Made by a program: the position numbers and the translations under genes
The notes under the pieces: model-generated
What the model was told of the DNA's origin: nothing
Seen by the model: the letters and a program-made list of their open reading frames with translations, nothing else
The model's database searches: none
NCBI GenBank assembly: GCA_907163375.1
Contig: CAJQUW010000468.1
Coordinates: forward strand, 62,001-126,000
Reading direction: 5' to 3'
Length of the DNA: 64,000 bases
Source of the DNA: Prostheceraeus crozeri
Taxonomy: Eukaryota > Platyhelminthes > Polycladida > Euryleptidae
Shown here: piece after piece, positions 24,301 to 35,549 of the stretch
Layout: each line of letters starts with the position of its first letter
Position numbering within the stretch: the first letter of the stretch is position 1

Positions 24301-24946
24301 ATAATTTGATCATTATAACACCAAATTTTCTGCCAAACAGCTTTAATGATGGTAAAGAAAAGAAACAACTAATCAATGACAATGCCACGTCATAATCATC
24401 ACATTGATGATCATTGTCTTCTTTGAAGTCATAATAAATCGAAGGAATATGCATTAAGTTGAACATTCCATTGGTCACCTTATTTGCTAATCGTGCACAT
24501 ATATTTGTCAAAAACATGATGCGATTATGCATGCACAATAAAATATGGTACACCAATATGGACTCAGATTCTGTTTTATCAGACAGATCGCCATCGAATA
24601 GAGTCAAATAAATAAAAAAAAAAAACAGTCACGAAAATTTAAAAAGCTATTCATTATCCTCTCTTTCTGCTCTATATTCTGGAAGAATGGTGTCATTAAT
24701 AACAAGCAGCCTAAAGACACAATAAGAACAAAATTAAAGACAAGTTGTATCAAATTAATTAAATTATTAAAGCCATTAATTTACCGGTGGGAATGAATCA
24801 GAAGATATTATTAAACGAAACATTGGCTAATTATCTACACCTGATCCGCAAGCAAAACCACTCTTTTCCTGATCTCACCTGCAACAAGCAAACTGATCTC
24901 ATCACATTGAATAACTTGAGCTATCTCATTGATTCATCTCCTGATA

Positions 24947-25232
24947 CACCACAACCAAAGACAGATTGGTATTTAACTCAAATATCAAACAATACAACCA
25001 GTAAATTATTAATGTTTGCTTCTATTGGAACTGCATGAGGATAAGGCAACTAAATGTATTAGCATCGTTGAGTCACATCATAATTGCTTTAACATACTAA
25101 GAAAACAGATGCTTCGCTTAGTATATAAAGACCACATACAGTCCAGTAATTTGACTACAAAATGTCTTGCGATCATTGTAGTAGATTTACGATTTTTTTA
25201 ATAATTTGCCTTGATAATTCATATTCGATTAG
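24947..25232 (+). repeat. 286-bp direct repeat, copy 2
   Basis: Second copy of the 23157-23442 block. Here the start of the repeat falls inside a plus-strand ORF that opens at 24793 and stops at 25038. Confidence 0.85.
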
Positions 25233-25269
25233 ATTGGAAAAGCCAAGTAAAATAGATGCAAAAAATGTT

Positions 25270-25574
25270 GTTTCTTTAATTTTATGCAACTTTGATATAC
25301 TTCGGCGATCTACGCGATCGCCATTATCAAAAAGAAAGAAGATAAAATTTTTGAAATTGAGAGATGCTTAGATCACAAAGAGGACTATGTTATAGACTGA
25401 AAACTCAGAATTACTAAATAACGCAATAGTAAAACCGGAAAAAAGGCTAAAAATCTTACATGTAAAACAAGGTTATAAAGCTATGCTACAAAAAGTCAAA
25501 GAGATATCTAGCAAATCTCAGCTTTTTCGCGTAGATCACCAAAATATGTCGAAGTTGTATAAATTTAAAGAAAC
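25270..25574. repeat. Inverted repeat with 47-bp arms
   Basis: Left arm 25270-25316, starting gtttctttaattttatg and ending in ctacgcg, is matched in reverse complement by 25528-25574 with about eight differences. The spacer is about 210 bp. It could be the terminal repeats of a small element or a long hairpin; no flanking target duplication was confirmed. Confidence 0.5.
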
Positions 25575-25710
25575 TATATACTTGTCATTCCCAATCTAGT
25601 TTAGCAACGATGATTTATGTATTGTTATTTCTAAACAGTCTGTGAAAATAAAAGGTCTGCTTAATTCCCCGGCTTTTAGGTTTCATAGGGAGACACTATA
25701 AAAGTCTTAC

Positions 25711-25769
25711 CGTCGTCCAATGCCAGAATTTTTGATGTCATGTTCTCGATGATGCGGATCTCGCCGTCT
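25711..25769 (-). CDS. Host gene exon, 59 nt
   Basis: Acceptor ctatttatgattacag and donor GACG|GTAAGA frame a 59-nt exon on the minus strand. Read from its first base it gives 19 codons plus two bases, a phase that fits the one-base start of the exon at 20906-21959. The peptide is RRRDPHHREHDIKNSGIGR. A second frame is also open (DGEIRIIENMTSKILALDD) but ends in a phase that does not match the next exon. Further upstream exons were not identified. Confidence 0.55.
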
Positions 25770-25986
25770 CTGTAATCATAAATAGATTTTACAAATTTCT
25801 CTTTCAAAATTTATAAGTATTTAAATCTCAGCATAATATTCACAGATTATATCACAATTTGTTATGCATGTTACTTCCATTGCTCACATAACATAGTAAA
25901 TTCAAAATCATAGCAGGAACAAATAACACAAAGTATCACTTTTTCATGTAGCTAGCTTAATAGCTAGATCAATGCTTTCCTAATCA
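25770..25986. other. Intron DNA, no gene seen
   Basis: Short AT-rich stretch between the host exon and a SINE copy. Confidence 0.4.
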
Positions 25987-26150
25987 GTGGTCTCCGTGGC
26001 AAAGTGGTTAAGTGCTTGTCCTAGTGATCTTCTGGTCCAGAGGTCGAGCCCTGAAAGTGTCATTGGAGGTCGTCAGGAACGCCATCTGGACTAAAAGCAC
26101 TACAACGCTCCAGGGAAGTCTGACTATGTCAGCACCGTCATTCAATGCCA
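25987..26150 (+). mobile_element. tRNA-derived SINE, copy 1
   Basis: The head reads GGTCTCCGTGGCAAAGTGG (A box within) and AGGTCGAGCCC (B box) at the usual spacing. A body with tcattggaggtcgtcagg and the tail word gactatgtcagcaccgtc follow. The second copy at 27559-27761 shares the whole length, which confirms a dispersed family. The body contains a word like ggcaggaagggcatcc in copy 2, reminiscent of a central block in cephalopod and other invertebrate SINEs. Confidence 0.8.
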
Positions 26151-27540
26151 CCACTCAATGCTTGCCTAATCGAATACTACAACATAATTCTATAATTTTC
26201 ATCATAATAGTTTTATTAATTTTTGCTATAATATTTCATCACGACGTGGATGTACAATGTACATGCAGTTCAGAATATTTCTATCAGTATGCCACTGAAA
26301 CACTTCGACCAACACATCGTATAATCCCCTCTACGATGTCTTCAAAGTTATTTTATTTATCTGAAATGTCACCCACTAATTGTCACTTAGATTTAATGTC
26401 AAGCACATCTGCATTTTATCATTTTACTGTACTTTCTACAAGATACGAACTTTAGGGCGACAAAACCCTAAATTAATGCCTTCTTAAATTCTAGCGGTTC
26501 CTTCATTTAGAAAATATCCTATCTTTAAAACACGGGCCAGTCTAAGAATAGAAAACTTCATCGCTTACAAATATAGTAACTACATCATTAATACCGGTGC
26601 TGCGCTGCAAGAAATAATTTTCATTGAGTATCTTCTGATAATAATAGATAAGTCAACCAGCAAAGCAGGACATAATTATCATTGAGATTACTAACTGAAT
26701 ACTTTGAATTCAAGATCTTGTGACACTGCAAAAGTCTCTAATGCAATGTCCATCTCATCGTTGTTGAATATTAGAATCTATTTATAGACAATATACCATC
26801 AATTTAATTGTCACAGTCTTCGATTGTTAGACTTACAACATGACACTATTGTAAGGCTGTGATAGCGAAGGATTGTCACTACCATCTGTTAACTTTGATG
26901 TTCTTCACTGACAGCAACAGAAGAATAAAAAAGAATTGAGCCAAATTTTCTGAAATGATATTTCTTTACAGTATAATATGATGTTTTCAACCAAATGTCT
27001 AAGAGCCGATATCTTCACCTTTGTGCTGATAAATTCCATCGATGCATTACTGTGGTTGAAAATTTATATCAACTAGAATTACATGCGGAGTGGGCTGCCA
27101 CAACCTTTCGCTCGGCCCATAAGTTGTGAACCACAGACCGCCTTGCAAAATCATCACAGCAAAAACCGTCAATATTTCATTCAAGTTAATACCTATTTTC
27201 AACAAACATCATTGTGAAGCACATTTTCAAAAGTCTATTTCGAAAACTGAGATTCAGTTTATATTCAGTGATAAATATTGATTTTACAATGCACATCATC
27301 ATGTCACTTTTAAGTAAAATGTTCGTCTACGCGATAAGTCTGCAAAATTTACACTGCGTTGGGCGAGAGCAACATGTCGTCATTAGAGACCGGAAATACA
27401 TTAGAGTATTTTCACCCAAAATACCAGAATATCTATTTTCTAAGTGGTTGTTAATACTAATGAGATATTTGAGCCGAAATTAAACCACTCCAAATTATTA
27501 TAGCCATTGCATCCTTCAAAGTAGTCTTCGTGGCAGAGGG
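26151..27540. other. No gene seen
   Basis: AT-rich host DNA. The 26126-26455 frame follows directly from the SINE tail and has one hydrophobic stretch, but no supporting feature. Confidence 0.4.
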
Positions 27541-27558
27541 GTTTGTGATCAAAAGAAA

Positions 27559-27761
27559 TGGCTGAATTGAGTATAAATATATGAAGCTTTTACGTCACTA
27601 CTCCCCATACTTGGGGCTTGGACGGTGCTGACATAGTCAGACTTATGGAGCGTTGTAGTACTTTTAGTCCGGATGCCCTTCCTGCCGACTTCCAATGACA
27701 CCTTCGGGACTCGACCTCTGGACCAAAAGATCGCACTTAACCGCTGTGCCACGGAGACCAC
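27559..27761 (-). mobile_element. tRNA-derived SINE, copy 2
   Basis: On the minus strand from 27761: GGTCTCCGTGGCACAGCGG, then B box AGGTCGAGTCC, then the shared body and tail ending in gtcagcaccgtc, plus a 3' part not kept in copy 1. The B box is closer to consensus than in copy 1, so this copy is probably younger. A short plus-strand word at 27521 (tcttcgtggcagagg) resembles another SINE head and may mark a nested fragment. Confidence 0.8.
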
Positions 27762-28796
27762 AGTATAAATATATAAAATGTCTAAATTGAAGTGTCCTTA
27801 CATAGGTTATTCAGAATTCTGACAATGATGTACTTGTATTCAGAATGATAACTTTTTCATGCTACCGCAGATGAATCTGATGATTATGTAACTATTTGCT
27901 TGCTTCTTAAAATCCAGGCAGAGCATGGGTTCTGGTGAAATAGACTCAGCTACTTTTTGATTCAAATGAAATATGCGCGTTATGTTTCAACCACTCTATC
28001 TGGTTTCTACCCCAACAGTTCTCAAATAAAATGGGAAACAGTCATTTCTTAGTGACATAAAACTTTTAATAAGAATCTTGCGCAACTATGACACTTTTCT
28101 ATTTGTCTCATTGTCTATCACGACTATAGAAACAACTCGAATTACTCACTATTTGAAAGTTTGTAACGAAAAAGGTGTATTTATAGCTTAAAATGTTCTT
28201 CATAGCTGATGGAGTACACCTGAAGAAATGAACGTATAGCCTAATGGCGCACATGACATTTTGCTTGGTGAGTTCTTAGTATTGATTTTCAGAATAGGCC
28301 TACATTTTTATAAATTCAAGCATAGATGAATACATCGATTTCGATCATCGCAACCAGTTCACGAGTAAAGATGATCATCTTGATAGAAGTAACCTGACAG
28401 TGATAGCTTCGATTTTACCTTTACTATGTTGCAAAGTCTAAAGTCAGATGTTATTACGCATGAAGACACGGAACATCAATTTCCGATACATGCAGTGACT
28501 GAATACTATTGCAGATTAGAAAATTGACATGCATTATGAAAAATAAGTTGTCTTGAATGACAGAATATTTCCTAACTCTCTACCTTTCTTAGAATTCAAA
28601 GCTAAGTTCATTGACGTGTTTTGACTTCAATAACAGTGTACACAAATTCTTAGAAACTTTAGAGCTTGACTAGCAAATACATTAGCACCTATATAAAGAG
28701 GAAGGAGACTTTCTGGAAAAGTAAATAAGATAACTTGAAAAGAAAATTGTTCAAATTTATGAAAAGCAGAGGTGTGATGACCGTCACAATAAGCGT
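27762..28796. other. No gene seen
   Basis: AT-rich host DNA without recognisable coding or repeat structure. Confidence 0.4.
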
Positions 28797-29440
28797 TTAA
28801 CATGACATCGGAGGTGCTGCTGGTCCCATCTCTCTCTCTCTCTCTCTGCCTTCAAATCGAAGGGATAAAGCGTTTGCTAGCAAAGTATCGAAATGTTTAT
28901 AGTTGAACAGACATGCGAGTATATCATCAATGTATCGGGTGGCATTGGACAACAGTCTCGCTAGTCCAAACTTCTTATTCGAGAAATATGACTTCAAAAG
29001 AACAAGCTCACATTGACACAAAAAAATCGGACAATAAGGGACTGCATTTACCCCTATGGGCATGCAGCTTACTTGCTTGCGTAATGACAAACCTAATTGC
29101 GGCTTTAAATGCTTTCAAACTAAAACAATTATAGTTCTTGTATGTCTTACAAGTAAAAAATCTCTTATCAAAACCAACACAGCGGAATTATCTCGAGGTG
29201 GAGTTGAAAACCAACTCCTATAATCTAAGGAAATGTACAATAGTATCTCCATGGTTAAGGTTGGTAAACGTAGAAATGTGGAATACTTGCATTGAAAAGA
29301 CATTGTTATCATTTGCCATAGTATTCATAGACTCTTCAGTCGATTTTATACTCCAAAGACATCGGAAACCATTATTCTTTCTTATGGTTCCTCAAGAAAA
29401 GTTTACAAGTCTCTTATTAACGGAAGACCCTTATTGAAAA
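28797..29440 (-). pseudogene. Retroelement reverse transcriptase remnant (Penelope-like type)
   Basis: Minus-strand pieces read CMPIGVNAVPYCPIFL, then KKFGLARLLSNATRYIDDIL, matching the pattern GIPMGTN.AP.LA..FL and RYIDDIL of RTs often associated with GIY-YIG endonucleases. The YIDD box is the catalytic motif C equivalent. Several frame changes and stops make it non-functional. The terminal part runs into a (TC)n tract. Confidence 0.5.
28829..28848. repeat. (TC)n microsatellite
   Basis: About ten TC units, at the downstream end of the RT remnant. Confidence 0.9.
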
Positions 29441-30519
29441 CAATGGAAAATTGTGTACTCGTACATTTGGGCGCTCCAGCGAAGAACCTGAACTCATGAG
29501 GGGATTTACGAAACTTAGGGATACAAACCAATTCGGCAACTTTTTACAATCATCAGAGCAATTAATAACGATAGAAACATACACGTAGAATAGAAATGAC
29601 TGTAGTAGGTTTTTTTTAGAAAATCATCGAAGTGCACGAAGTTGTTAAGTATGAAATCTATTCCGTCTTAAAATCCGCAATTCGTGTCCTATTATGCGTG
29701 CATATATTAATCATCCACATCAAAGAAATTTTTCTAAGCAAGAAAATATGACGTAAAAAATGACGTGAAAACTTCTCCCGACAATTAATCAACTATGGAT
29801 CTTGTTTTGTCGAATTTGCCACTCAAAATTGCTCATTGAGATAACTAGAGTTTCTAATCAGTCAAAGCCTTCGAAACTGTCGGTGGTGCGAAGGCGTCGG
29901 GCTAGTTTTTGACAATCTTAAAATACAACTTTACGACAAACAAAGGGAGTAATTCAACTTTTTCTTTTTCCACGAACAATGACTAACATCCCGTACGGTC
30001 GAACTAATATTTTAGCATTGTCAGCATGATTCTAATATTATCAGTATAAATAACAAACAATTTATTGCATACATGCTCATTTTTCTGAAATAAAATCAGA
30101 GAGGTGCAGCTTCACAGCTCCATAGAACTACCTGCACTTGTTACTCTTATTCCATTTTCTTCCACCCAAAAACTTATAAACGTTCCTCATTTGCTGATTT
30201 CGATTTATAAATGACGTGTTGAAGAAAGAATTTCCTCAAAGCATTGTTTTGAAGTCACATTATAAAATCAAAATCATCATATGCATATAGATTCTGGGAA
30301 GCATTTCGAAGAAAAAAATTATTCATTATTATAAATAAATAATTTTATTATATTAATCATAATTAATAATTATTGAAATAATAAATAGTCAATTAGACGG
30401 AATAATTACTTTCATCAGTCTGTGCGCTTTTAACAAATTCAAAGTACATAAAGCATTACTACATAAATACTGCAAAAAATACTATGTACAACAATTTCAC
30501 TTCCAAACATATTTCGTAG
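29441..30519. other. No gene seen; AT-rich palindromic tract
   Basis: Mostly featureless. 30310-30390 is a strongly AT-rich tract with self-complementary words such as aattattcattattataaat, possibly a hairpin or element edge. Confidence 0.4.
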
Positions 30520-30990
30520 TCTCACATCTCTTTCACACAGTTGCCAAAAGTAAAAATCCTTGTAGGCCGAAAATAAATTGGAAATGGGTTTGCAATGATA
30601 TTCATAATCCAGAAAAATTTAGTTAATGGAATTCTCGTTTTGTGGTCATTAATTGAGCTTCTTATTTCCACTAATTCGGCTATTTGTCGTAAAAATGCTT
30701 CGTTAAAACACATTTTAAATTAACTTCGTTGTACATAAATTTTATTTGTTTTGTTGCATTCATTCTAAATTTCACTATTTTGCTTTTATGTACTTCTAAA
30801 TAGTGTTTCTATAAAACTGAGCTTTCATTTTTCTGTTGCAATTGTTGCACATGTTTTTTGCTTCGAGTCTAATCCTTTCTTGAAGTTTCATCAATGTGTG
30901 CTTAGTCACATTCTTCACACTCCATTTCATAAGCAGCACCTTTCTTGTTAAATGGACCCTTACCGCCTGATGAGAATTTTGAAGATGTAG
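30520..30990 (-). pseudogene. Degenerate GIY-YIG-type domain of a retroelement
   Basis: Minus-strand translation near 30970-30880 gives KGAAYEMECEECD followed after a stop by AHIDETSRK, which fits the VYKI.C..C...YIGETGR pattern of GIY-YIG domains. A later frame near 30713 opens with ATG and reads MCFNEAFLRQIAELVEIRSS. Several stops interrupt the region. It is separate from the RT remnant at 28797-29440 because the order is the reverse of that expected in one element. Confidence 0.35.
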
Positions 30991-33143
30991 TTAAGTTCAG
31001 ACATAACATCTGTTATTAATGCAGCTGAAGCAGCCAGACCGGCGAAGTAGTTACTCTTTCAAATAACTTCTGATTAATTACTTTTTCTATTTCGTTACAA
31101 TTGCGAGTGGAATAGCTTTTAGAATTTGCATGCACAATTTTGATTTAATAGTACAAAAACAGTGATTGCAAGCCTTTCGGTCATGCAGTTTGATTTACCC
31201 ATTACAAGTGCAGTGTTCAATTTTCAATGTTAGCACGATAAATAATATCTGAATACAATTTACGAGCGCATGACGATAGAGAGACAACATCTCATCTATT
31301 ACATATTGATGTTGATATTATGATACATTGAATAGTGAAACCAAGCAACTTTCTCCATTCTAATATTTAGTAAAGCGAAATCAAATTTTAAAAATTTGAA
31401 TAGAATATATAAACTTAAAGTAGACTTAAGCAATCTACTTATGTGCAGCTATACTGATAAGTTTTTGACGTTAAGTTTGACTTAATGTCAAAGGCGTTTG
31501 TCTGCATTATCAAATCTGCTTCATCGAGGAGTTTAGGGAAAGTTGCTGTATTCGGAAGAATAAAATCTATAAAAATAGTTAAAGTCTTAAAAAATATTGC
31601 ACAGATAAACAGTGTTGACATTTTACACACGAGGTATCATACTAAGAATGCTGCCAGCATGACTACTAGATTTTTAAGGCTTACTGAAAGCGTGTAAACC
31701 TATGTAGATATATATAGGTCATTTATGAATTAATGGAGTCATGAGTGCAACAGCCAATTTTTTTAGTCAAACTACATTTAAGTCTATAAAACTGCATATA
31801 ACATAAGTTTTTTTCATTTATGAATTTAGTTATTTTGTATCAACACCTAACCCATACAATGTCATATAAAGACGGTTCACTTTAGCCAAACCAGGCGATA
31901 AAATCGTCACATTGTATTTATTGTCAGACAAAAGTTATTGCGAGGTCTGTATGATGCTGTTGTCAGACTTGCGTGAGACGAGTCAATAGCATCAACAAGC
32001 TGTGATGCAATCAGATGGCATTTGCAATCTCTGCAAATAAAAGAGATCGGACATTGAGCCAGCTTCTCTTTGTCAGTCTTGCAGTTCTAGAAATCAACAT
32101 AATGCACCATATGTTAACATAAGGGGTGACAAAAATGCATGTGTGAGCAATATGATAGCCGAAAACAGATAGCAGCATAGAGTAATCTGAACTTTCTGAT
32201 CTTGTAAATCTGAATAATTTTATGCTTTCTACTGGTGTCGGAGATTCTATAATCAATATCGAAAGCAGCAGCAATGCCTTTGCGATGCGGGAACATTAAA
32301 TGGGCACATTTAACTTTTACAATTATTCCGAGAAACATTTGACTTCCGTATTTTTAAGTTGTTTCTGGAAAAGATTTTTTGCACAAAGAACTGCCTCCTC
32401 GAATAATCCAAGTTTATAATTAATCTATGGCTTCATGTTGTACAAAAGATAAGTCAATCTTTAGTCCAGATAAATTTCTTCTGAACAACATCCAATGCAT
32501 AGAATCAACAAAAATTTTTACTTTTCTCTCAAAAATTATGACACCAACTTGTCAAAGAAGCTTTCATCAATTTTCGAAAGATCCGGGACGATTTTGTGCG
32601 TTACTTTTTATCTAGTGGTGCTAATCCAAGGTGACCAGATTTTCTTCATCAAAACCGGGACACTTTACAAAATAAGGAATAGGGCCAGTGAGTTCATGTT
32701 ATAGACATTACATATTACTTTATAAAAAGTATTCATCTTCGTAAACACAAACAACAATTTTTGAGATACCTTGCTAGGCTGTGCCGCGAGTAACAGCGTC
32801 AAACCCACGCTGTGACAGTCACTGAAACTTTGCTTCCATTCAGTCCATGTAATTATTTACAGCTTCCTAATATGATCTGCAAACTCACTACCGTCACATA
32901 TTCTTTATAAATGTGATGTTGAGTTTCTCATCATTTTTTATCGCCCTTTGTTTTCCTAACTTCGCACATGGTTCTGGTGTTTCTTTTTTAAATATCTCTC
33001 TAACATTTTACTAATGCTTTTGACATTCAATCTGTGTTCTATAACCCACTGTTCAGCTCCTCGCTGCTTTCACGTATGTGTAGCAACGGATTCCTACTAT
33101 GCATTCAAACATGCGGTATGTCTGCACAGTGGACATGTGTACT
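30991..33143. other. No gene seen
   Basis: AT-rich host DNA. Overlapping minus frames at 32011-32338 show no motif I can support. Confidence 0.4.
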
Positions 33144-33793
33144 GTATTTCTTCGAATAATAGCCGCGGCTACTATTCGAGGCAACGTTCTAGAGAACATA
33201 GAAATGCCGTGCATTTGCACATGCACACTCATCCTGGAAATTCTGAGCTGTGCCGTCGATAAAAGACGTCGGGTTATCGCTCCGTGCGCAGTTTTATATT
33301 GTTCTTGGTAGGAAGATGGTGAAATACTAGTTTGACGTCAATATACTGTAACTTCCGGTTATCTGACATACATAGCTTATCGGCGAAAGTTGTTCACAAT
33401 ACGCTGAGCTTTCCGATTATGAAGAAACAAGAAACATACGACCACCTGAGTCGAATCTACTGCGACTTTGAGTTGAGAATGAACAAATTCTTCTATTCAA
33501 ACTGCGTTAAGTTCTCAGGTTTCTGTTCAGTGAATAAGTGCTGCTGGTGTACAGCAAATTTAGCTGAATTTCCGTTATAGTTATCCATACCACGAGCGCT
33601 AAAATCAACTTCTATGCACCCACATCGTCTACCAGTGGACCAAGGAAATCAATTTCAAGTTAAAATTTTCGTCTCATCGCATTAGTCAAGTTACTGATCA
33701 TGGGACTTTTTAATAGTAGCCGCCCTCGAATAGTAGCCGGACCCGAAATGTACAATTCTAAATAGTAGCCGCGGCTATTATTCGAAGGAATAC
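33144..33793. mobile_element. 650-bp MITE with palindromic terminal repeats
   Basis: Left end 33144-33176 and right end 33761-33793 are inverted copies of about 33 bp with one or two differences. Each contains the palindrome AATAGCCGCGGCTA. A further pair of inner inverted words (actattcgagg and its complement near 33724) lies next to them. The interior has no transposase frame, so the element is non-autonomous. The superfamily is not settled, since the target duplication could not be identified. Confidence 0.65.
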
Positions 33794-34440
33794 GGCACGT
33801 GTATATACATAAACGCATGTATAGACTGTTGTATTTTAAAATAACTTGCTATGTAATCATCAGTGTTATTATATGTACTACGATTTCCTTTATTTTTTGC
33901 CATTGGTCTTTAGAATTTTAGATTGTATATTTCCCTTATTGTCCGATAATATTTTATCGTCACGTGTTTTGCAGAATTCATGAACCCTTGCCAAATTAGA
34001 CCAGCATCAGTGGGCCTGCATACAAAATGTATGCAAAATCAACTTCTATCAACAAAATCAACGCAAAATCAACGCTTTGTCAGTTGCTTTCTCTGAATGA
34101 AAATATGAATGATAATAATCTTCTGTGATGACGATCATTTTATTTATGTCTTTCCACCACATTGTTGCTGAATTTAAATTCGCGTTAATTTCGGCTTTAC
34201 AGTCTGTCACCTGGCTTCTCAAGTCTGTATACATTTAGTATACGTGTCATAATGTTATTTCTCACAGTACACATCTCAGCAAAGTCATGTCACATCGATA
34301 AAAATGATTGATTCTATATAATTCGATAGCGCTAATTTCTGATGTGTTCTCCTCTTTTTCCCGAATGCCCTACTTTGGTATCCCTTTCGTAAACAACCTG
34401 CGGCCTCAAAGCGGTGAAATCTTCATGTTGTTGAATCAGG
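33794..34440. other. No gene seen
   Basis: AT-rich host DNA between the MITE and the LINE. Confidence 0.4.
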
Positions 34441-35549
34441 TTTTTGGGCATGGCATTTATTTGGCTCATTCGTGATCGAACTTCCTTTCACTGTTCTCTT
34501 AGGCACTTCCCCAATTGTTGCAGGTTCAGGTGTGACAGATCCAACGTATTCACGGCATACGGGCGTCAGGTAGTTCGAGGGTCTCGAACCCACTGGTAAT
34601 GCTTTGGGAGGCATGCTTGGTCAACTGCTCGAAAAAGGCGGTACAGTTCCACTGCCACGGACATGCGTAGGTAGCTTTACTGAGGGGTTTAGCCCGTGTA
34701 GCTGCATCCGGTTCCTCTGTGGCCTACCTGCCTTGTACCCGTTGTAACGGCAAAGGGGTTCTCATTTGGGTTTCTTCAGGCTTTTGCGACATGAAATCTG
34801 TCTATAAGTATCTTTTTTTGTATTATATCATTTATCGCAGCTTTGTTGCTATTACGTATATACATTTTTCTGATGTCTTCCAAAGTTTCTTGTATCACTT
34901 TGTTGTACAGTTTAATTTTTGTTTATTTGATTGATATTCTACGCAGAAAATATGAGAATGAGAAAGACACACAAGAAACCTAGTCAAGCCGTGAAGCTGA
35001 AAACCCCTCTCAAGATCAGCTTCAGCAATGTAGGAGGACTGAGGTCAAATTACGACGATATCAACATCTTCCTACAAGGCAATTCATTAGATCTTCTAGC
35101 CCTATCGGAAACCAGGTTAGATTCCAGTGTGTCATCAAGCGATGTTACTCCTAATGGACACATATTTCACCGGATGGATAAAGCACCTTGTCATGGTCTT
35201 GGAGTTTATGCCAAGACAAGCCTTCCCTTGAGAAGTCTTCGTAGCTCAGAGGATTCAAGGCATAAGTATCTTGCCTTCATTGCGCCGTTACATAAACCAC
35301 TCTTCTTTCTGATAAGATCGATTCTCTTCTACGCTGAGAGTATCCCAGCGCTGAGGCTGCCATTTTTGGTGACTTCAACGTGCACAATGTGCTCTCACGC
35401 ACCACTAATCTCTCCGGTCAGGCCTCCGAGGATTTTGCTGTCTATCACAATCTTAATCAAACTGTCACTTGTCCTACCAGTGTGCCTGAACAAGCTGGGG
35501 AAACTGGATATCTCCTTGACCTGCTTCTCACCTCTTTTTCACACAAGAT
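34441..35549 (+). mobile_element. LINE 5' part, interrupted by the Polinton
   Basis: A GC-richer leader of about 500 bp precedes an endonuclease ORF and looks like a LINE 5' untranslated region. The element is cut off at about 35549, where the left end of the Polinton begins; its reverse-transcriptase half would lie beyond the far end of the Polinton, outside the window. Exact 5' end uncertain. Confidence 0.65.
34952..35549 (+). pseudogene. LINE AP-type endonuclease, N-terminal part
   Basis: ATG at 34952 opens a basic leader (MRMRKTHKKPSQAVK), then ISFSNVGGLRSN and LDLLALSETRLDSSV, the first blocks of an APE-type LINE endonuclease with the catalytic glutamate in SET. After about 35300 the reading frame shifts and a stop follows. 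The later block FGDFNVHNVLS, with the catalytic D/N pair, is read in the third frame. The protein is therefore broken independently of the Polinton insertion. Confidence 0.8.

Noticed and set aside
26126-26455. Membrane-protein ORF with a hydrophobic stretch
   Set aside because: It begins in a SINE tail and has neither splice sites nor family similarity.
32011-32338. Overlapping minus frames as a gene
   Set aside because: No recognisable domain and two frames compete; nothing decides between them.
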